Assembly (NCBI GenBank): GCA_027486275.1
Contig: JAIXPM010000276.1
Span: 1 to 7,953 of the forward strand
Length of the DNA: 7,953 nucleotides
Reading direction: 5' to 3'
DNA from: Sphingomonadales bacterium
GTDB taxonomy: Bacteria > Pseudomonadota > Alphaproteobacteria > Sphingomonadales > Sphingomonadaceae
In this document: piece after piece, positions 6,393 through 7,953 of the stretch
Layout of the letters: each line of letters opens with the position of its first letter
Numbering within the stretch: position 1 is the stretch's first letter
Position numbers and translations under genes: made by a program
Notes under the pieces: generated by a model
The model's input: only the letters and a program-made list of their open reading frames with translations
Database searches by the model: none
What the model was told of the DNA's origin: nothing

Positions 6393-6578
6393 GTGGCCCG
6401 CGGCAAACGCTCATTCGCTTTGGGGCACTGGCCGAGACGGCGTTTGCCGTTGTGCTGCTGCAAGCCCTTCGGGCCGCAAGGGCAGACGCGGCGCGGCAGG
6501 GACCGCGTGGCCGTGAATTTTGCTGCCCGCGCTGCGCTGGAAGCGGCCGGCCTCGCCCCCGCCTTGATTGCCGCGTGA
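6393..6578 (+). CDS. 61-residue basic protein of unknown function, leader of the HTH-alphaCTD unit
   Basis: A GTG start at 6393 lies six bases after AAGGAG (6381-6386, within GGAAGGAG), the best ribosome-binding site in the window, which is the main reason to call this small gene. The product has a basic N-terminal half (MARGKRSF, PRRR at 14-17), a run of three cysteines (21-23), and a C-terminal segment predicted to be helical (VAVNFAARAALEAAGLAPAL). No family is recognised. The stop TGA (6576-6578) overlaps the GAGG that serves the next gene, and only seven bases separate the two, so translational coupling is likely. An overlapping frame (6344-6589) is also open but lacks an equivalent ribosome-binding site. 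Confidence 0.5.
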   Translation: MARGKRSFALGHWPRRRLPLCCCKPFGPQGQTRRGRDRVAVNFAARAALEAAGLAPALIAA

Positions 6579-6585
6579 GGCCGGA

Positions 6586-7008
6586 ATGAGAAGCGCCCGC
6601 AACCGTCAAATCGTTGCCGATCGATTGGCCGGCGAAAGCTATGCCATGATAACAGAACGGCACGGCCTTTCGCGCCGACGCGCCGAGAAAATCATTCAAC
6701 AGCACGAACAGCAGGTGCAGCAGGTGTCTAAGCACCCGGTCTATGAGTATGTGGGAATCCGGGCGATCAACTGCCTGCGCAAGGATGGTGTGAACCCTGA
6801 GGACATTGACGCTATCTGCCAATATTCGCGGGAAAGCCTTTTGTGCCTCCCCAATTTTGGCCACACGTCTCTGGCGCAGTTGGAGGCCTATTTGCACCTG
6901 ATGGGCCGGGCGTTGCTTGGCAGAGGCCATTATGCACGCGCCGCATCAATCCCGCCCGCAGCGGCCAAGCGTTTCGAAAAAATGCCGATCACCCTTGTGG
7001 CTGGCTAA
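6586..7008 (+). CDS. HTH protein with RNA polymerase alpha-subunit C-terminal-like domain
   Basis: A 140-residue protein with two apparent DNA-binding parts. Residues 5-38 (RNRQIVADRL through LSRRRAEKII) form a helix-turn-helix, followed by a short Gln-rich linker (39-49). Residues 52-112 resemble the RNA polymerase alpha C-terminal domain (helix-hairpin-helix fold, binds UP elements in the minor groove). IRAINCLR (58-65) matches E. coli VRSANCLK, and LPNFGHTSL (88-96) matches TPNLGKKSL. Thus R265, N268, C269, G296 and S299 correspond to R59, N62, C63, G92 and S95, whereas K298 is T94. Two extra residues lie between the helices. There is no alpha N-terminal domain, so it is not RpoA. The ATG at 6586 is chosen over the in-frame TTG at 6568 because GAGG (6577-6580) lies five bases upstream. 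It likely forms an operon with the 61-residue ORF. A role as transcription co-activator, decoy or nucoid-type DNA binder is inferred. Confidence 0.8.
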   Translation: MRSARNRQIVADRLAGESYAMITERHGLSRRRAEKIIQQHEQQVQQVSKHPVYEYVGIRAINCLRKDGVNPEDIDAICQYSRESLLCLPNFGHTSLAQLEAYLHLMGRALLGRGHYARAASIPPAAAKRFEKMPITLVAG

Positions 7009-7164
7009 CCCAGGCAGCGTTGAACTGATCGCAGGCCAATTGCGGATCCGAGGGTCCTGGCATCGCTGGGCAAATAGAACCCTGCTCTCCCGGATGCTGT
7101 TTATCGTTTTTTGATGTCCCGCTGGCAAAGATTTAGGCCGCCGCCACTGCCTGAAAATTTGGGA

Positions 7165-7243
<79 letters not shown>

Positions 7244-7324
7244 ACACCTGCCGTTTTGGCCTGAGCCATTTCCGACAGGGGGCGGCGAGTAGCAGTGTGG
7301 ATTCGGGTTGTCCAGACCGAGAGC

Positions 7325-7360
7325 AAAAAAAAGCGGCATCCAGTCGATTCTGGATGCCGC
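7325..7360 (-). terminator. Intrinsic terminator of the PEP-CTERM gene
   Basis: On the minus strand a perfect 11-bp stem (gcggcatccag / ctggatgccgc, 7360-7350 with 7343-7333) with a six-base loop is followed at once by eight T residues (7332-7325). It begins 32 bases after the stop codon of the PEP-CTERM gene and is a textbook Rho-independent terminator. It also separates that gene from the tRNA-Lys gene on the same strand. Confidence 0.93.
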
Positions 7361-7392
7361 CTTGGTGGGTTTGAAGTCGTGCAGGCGGGCTT

Positions 7393-7953
7393 TTAGGCCG
7401 CGACAACGGGCTTGCGCCGGCGGGCAGCGACGCCCACAGCGCCGAAGCCCAGCAGCATCATGGCCCAGGAACTGGGTTCCGGCACGCCCTGGCCGGTGAA
7501 TCCGTCAGCTGCGATCCGTCCGAACAGGCGGGCCGTGTTGTCCTCGCGCTCGATGGTCAGAAACTCGCTGCCCGAGCCAAAGCCGGGAACAAAAAAGCCA
7601 CTGATATCGAGCGTGTAGTTGACGCCACCGATCGCGAAGAACTCGCTCAATCCAGAGTTCAGCGAGATGGTAACGCGGTCAGCACAGCCATTGATGTTGG
7701 CACCCTGACCGTTGGCACCACCGTGGGGGCAGGGATCCAAATTGTTCGTTGTTTCATCATGGGTGAAATCGAACACGGCGTTGTAATTTCCGATCGAAGT
7801 CAAACCCACCGACACGCCGTAGCTGATCGTCAGCTGGGCAGACGTGATGCTGGGCGGGAAGACCGGGTTGTTGAAGTGGGTGAATTGCCCCAGCGAAAAC
7901 AACGAACTGGCGCCATTGACCACAACATCGACATTGAGCGGCGTGGCAGCCGC
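7393..7953 (-). CDS. PEP-CTERM surface protein, choice-of-anchor K-like (5' end outside window)
   Basis: The C-terminal 186 or so residues of an exported protein. The frame is open to the right edge (AATPLNVDVV before the GTG at 7923), so the signal peptide and true start lie outside. The C-terminus is a classic PEP-CTERM sorting signal: VPEPSSWAMM (147-156 from that GTG), hydrophobic LLGFGAVGVAA, then RRRK. It is recognised by an exosortase, which cuts and passes the protein to the surface or exopolysaccharide. The ectodomain is beta-rich, with FSLGQFTHFNNPV (9-21), FDFTHDET and a Cys-containing loop (CPHGG ... NGCADRV, 65-83), resembling the choice-of-anchor K domain. Its function is unknown. 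Exosortase genes are not in the window. The gene lies outside the proposed islet. Confidence 0.85.
   Translation of the reverse strand, partial: AAATPLNVDVVVNGASSLFSLGQFTHFNNPVFPPSITSAQLTISYGVSVGLTSIGNYNAVFDFTHDETTNNLDPCPHGGANGQGANINGCADRVTISLNSGLSEFFAIGGVNYTLDISGFFVPGFGSGSEFLTIEREDNTARLFGRIAADGFTGQGVPEPSSWAMMLLGFGAVGVAARRRKPVVAA

Noticed and set aside
6464..6483. gccctt/aagggc stem inside the 61-residue ORF as an attenuator
   Set aside because: A six-base stem is expected by chance in GC-rich DNA, and no T tract or leader-codon bias follows.
6568..6585. TTG at 6568 as the start of the HTH-alphaCTD gene
   Set aside because: It would overlap the upstream ORF and lacks a suitable ribosome-binding site; ATG 6586 has GAGG at five bases.
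6133..6930. A 265-codon minus-strand frame overlapping the Crp/Fnr start and the HTH-alphaCTD gene
   Set aside because: It overlaps two well-supported genes, has low-complexity shadow composition and matches no family.

Overview
The window looks like a chromosomal stretch of a GC-rich alphaproteobacterium, most likely a sphingomonad. The best clue is the PEP-CTERM anchor at the right edge: VPEPSSWAMM followed by a hydrophobic run and RRRK, the PEPxxWAMM style common in Sphingomonadales. Codon use with GC-rich third positions agrees. The genus cannot be named from the sequence.

Layout. Positions 1-1217 hold the 3' part of a PuuB-like FAD-dependent amine/amino-acid oxidoreductase gene, cut by the left edge. 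At 1238-1275 lies a decayed 3' half of a tRNA-Lys gene, followed by a long GC-rich hairpin (1402-1435). A saccharopine-dehydrogenase-like / trans-acting enoyl reductase gene (1568-2785) comes next. Then there is a 540-base stretch with an IS3-type OrfA remnant and a possible very small secreted-peptide ORF. A large membrane-bound sensor adenylate cyclase (3328-5499) follows and converges on a Crp/Fnr-family regulator on the minus strand (5597-6325). Divergent from the regulator, behind a 67-base gap with dyad symmetry, is a two-gene unit. It consists of a 61-residue ORF with a near-perfect Shine-Dalgarno (6393-6578) and a 140-residue protein that joins a helix-turn-helix to a domain resembling the C-terminal domain of the RNA polymerase alpha subunit (6586-7008). 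An intact tRNA-Lys(CTT) on the minus strand (7168-7243), a strong intrinsic terminator and the 3' part of a PEP-CTERM surface-protein gene (minus strand, cut by the right edge) complete the window.

How it fits together. The tRNA fragment and the 3' half of the intact tRNA form an imperfect 41-base direct repeat (38/41 identical), in the geometry left when an element integrates into the 3' end of a tRNA gene. The roughly 5.9 kb between them is therefore best read as an old, integrase-less genomic islet. Its cargo is mainly signalling and transcription: a dCache-HAMP-class III cyclase, a Crp/Fnr regulator whose cAMP pocket looks only partly conserved, and an HTH-alphaCTD fusion protein. Since Crp-type activators classically touch the polymerase alphaCTD, a free DNA-binding protein carrying an alphaCTD-like domain next to a Crp/Fnr gene is the most interesting feature here. 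The functional link is inference, not something the sequence proves.
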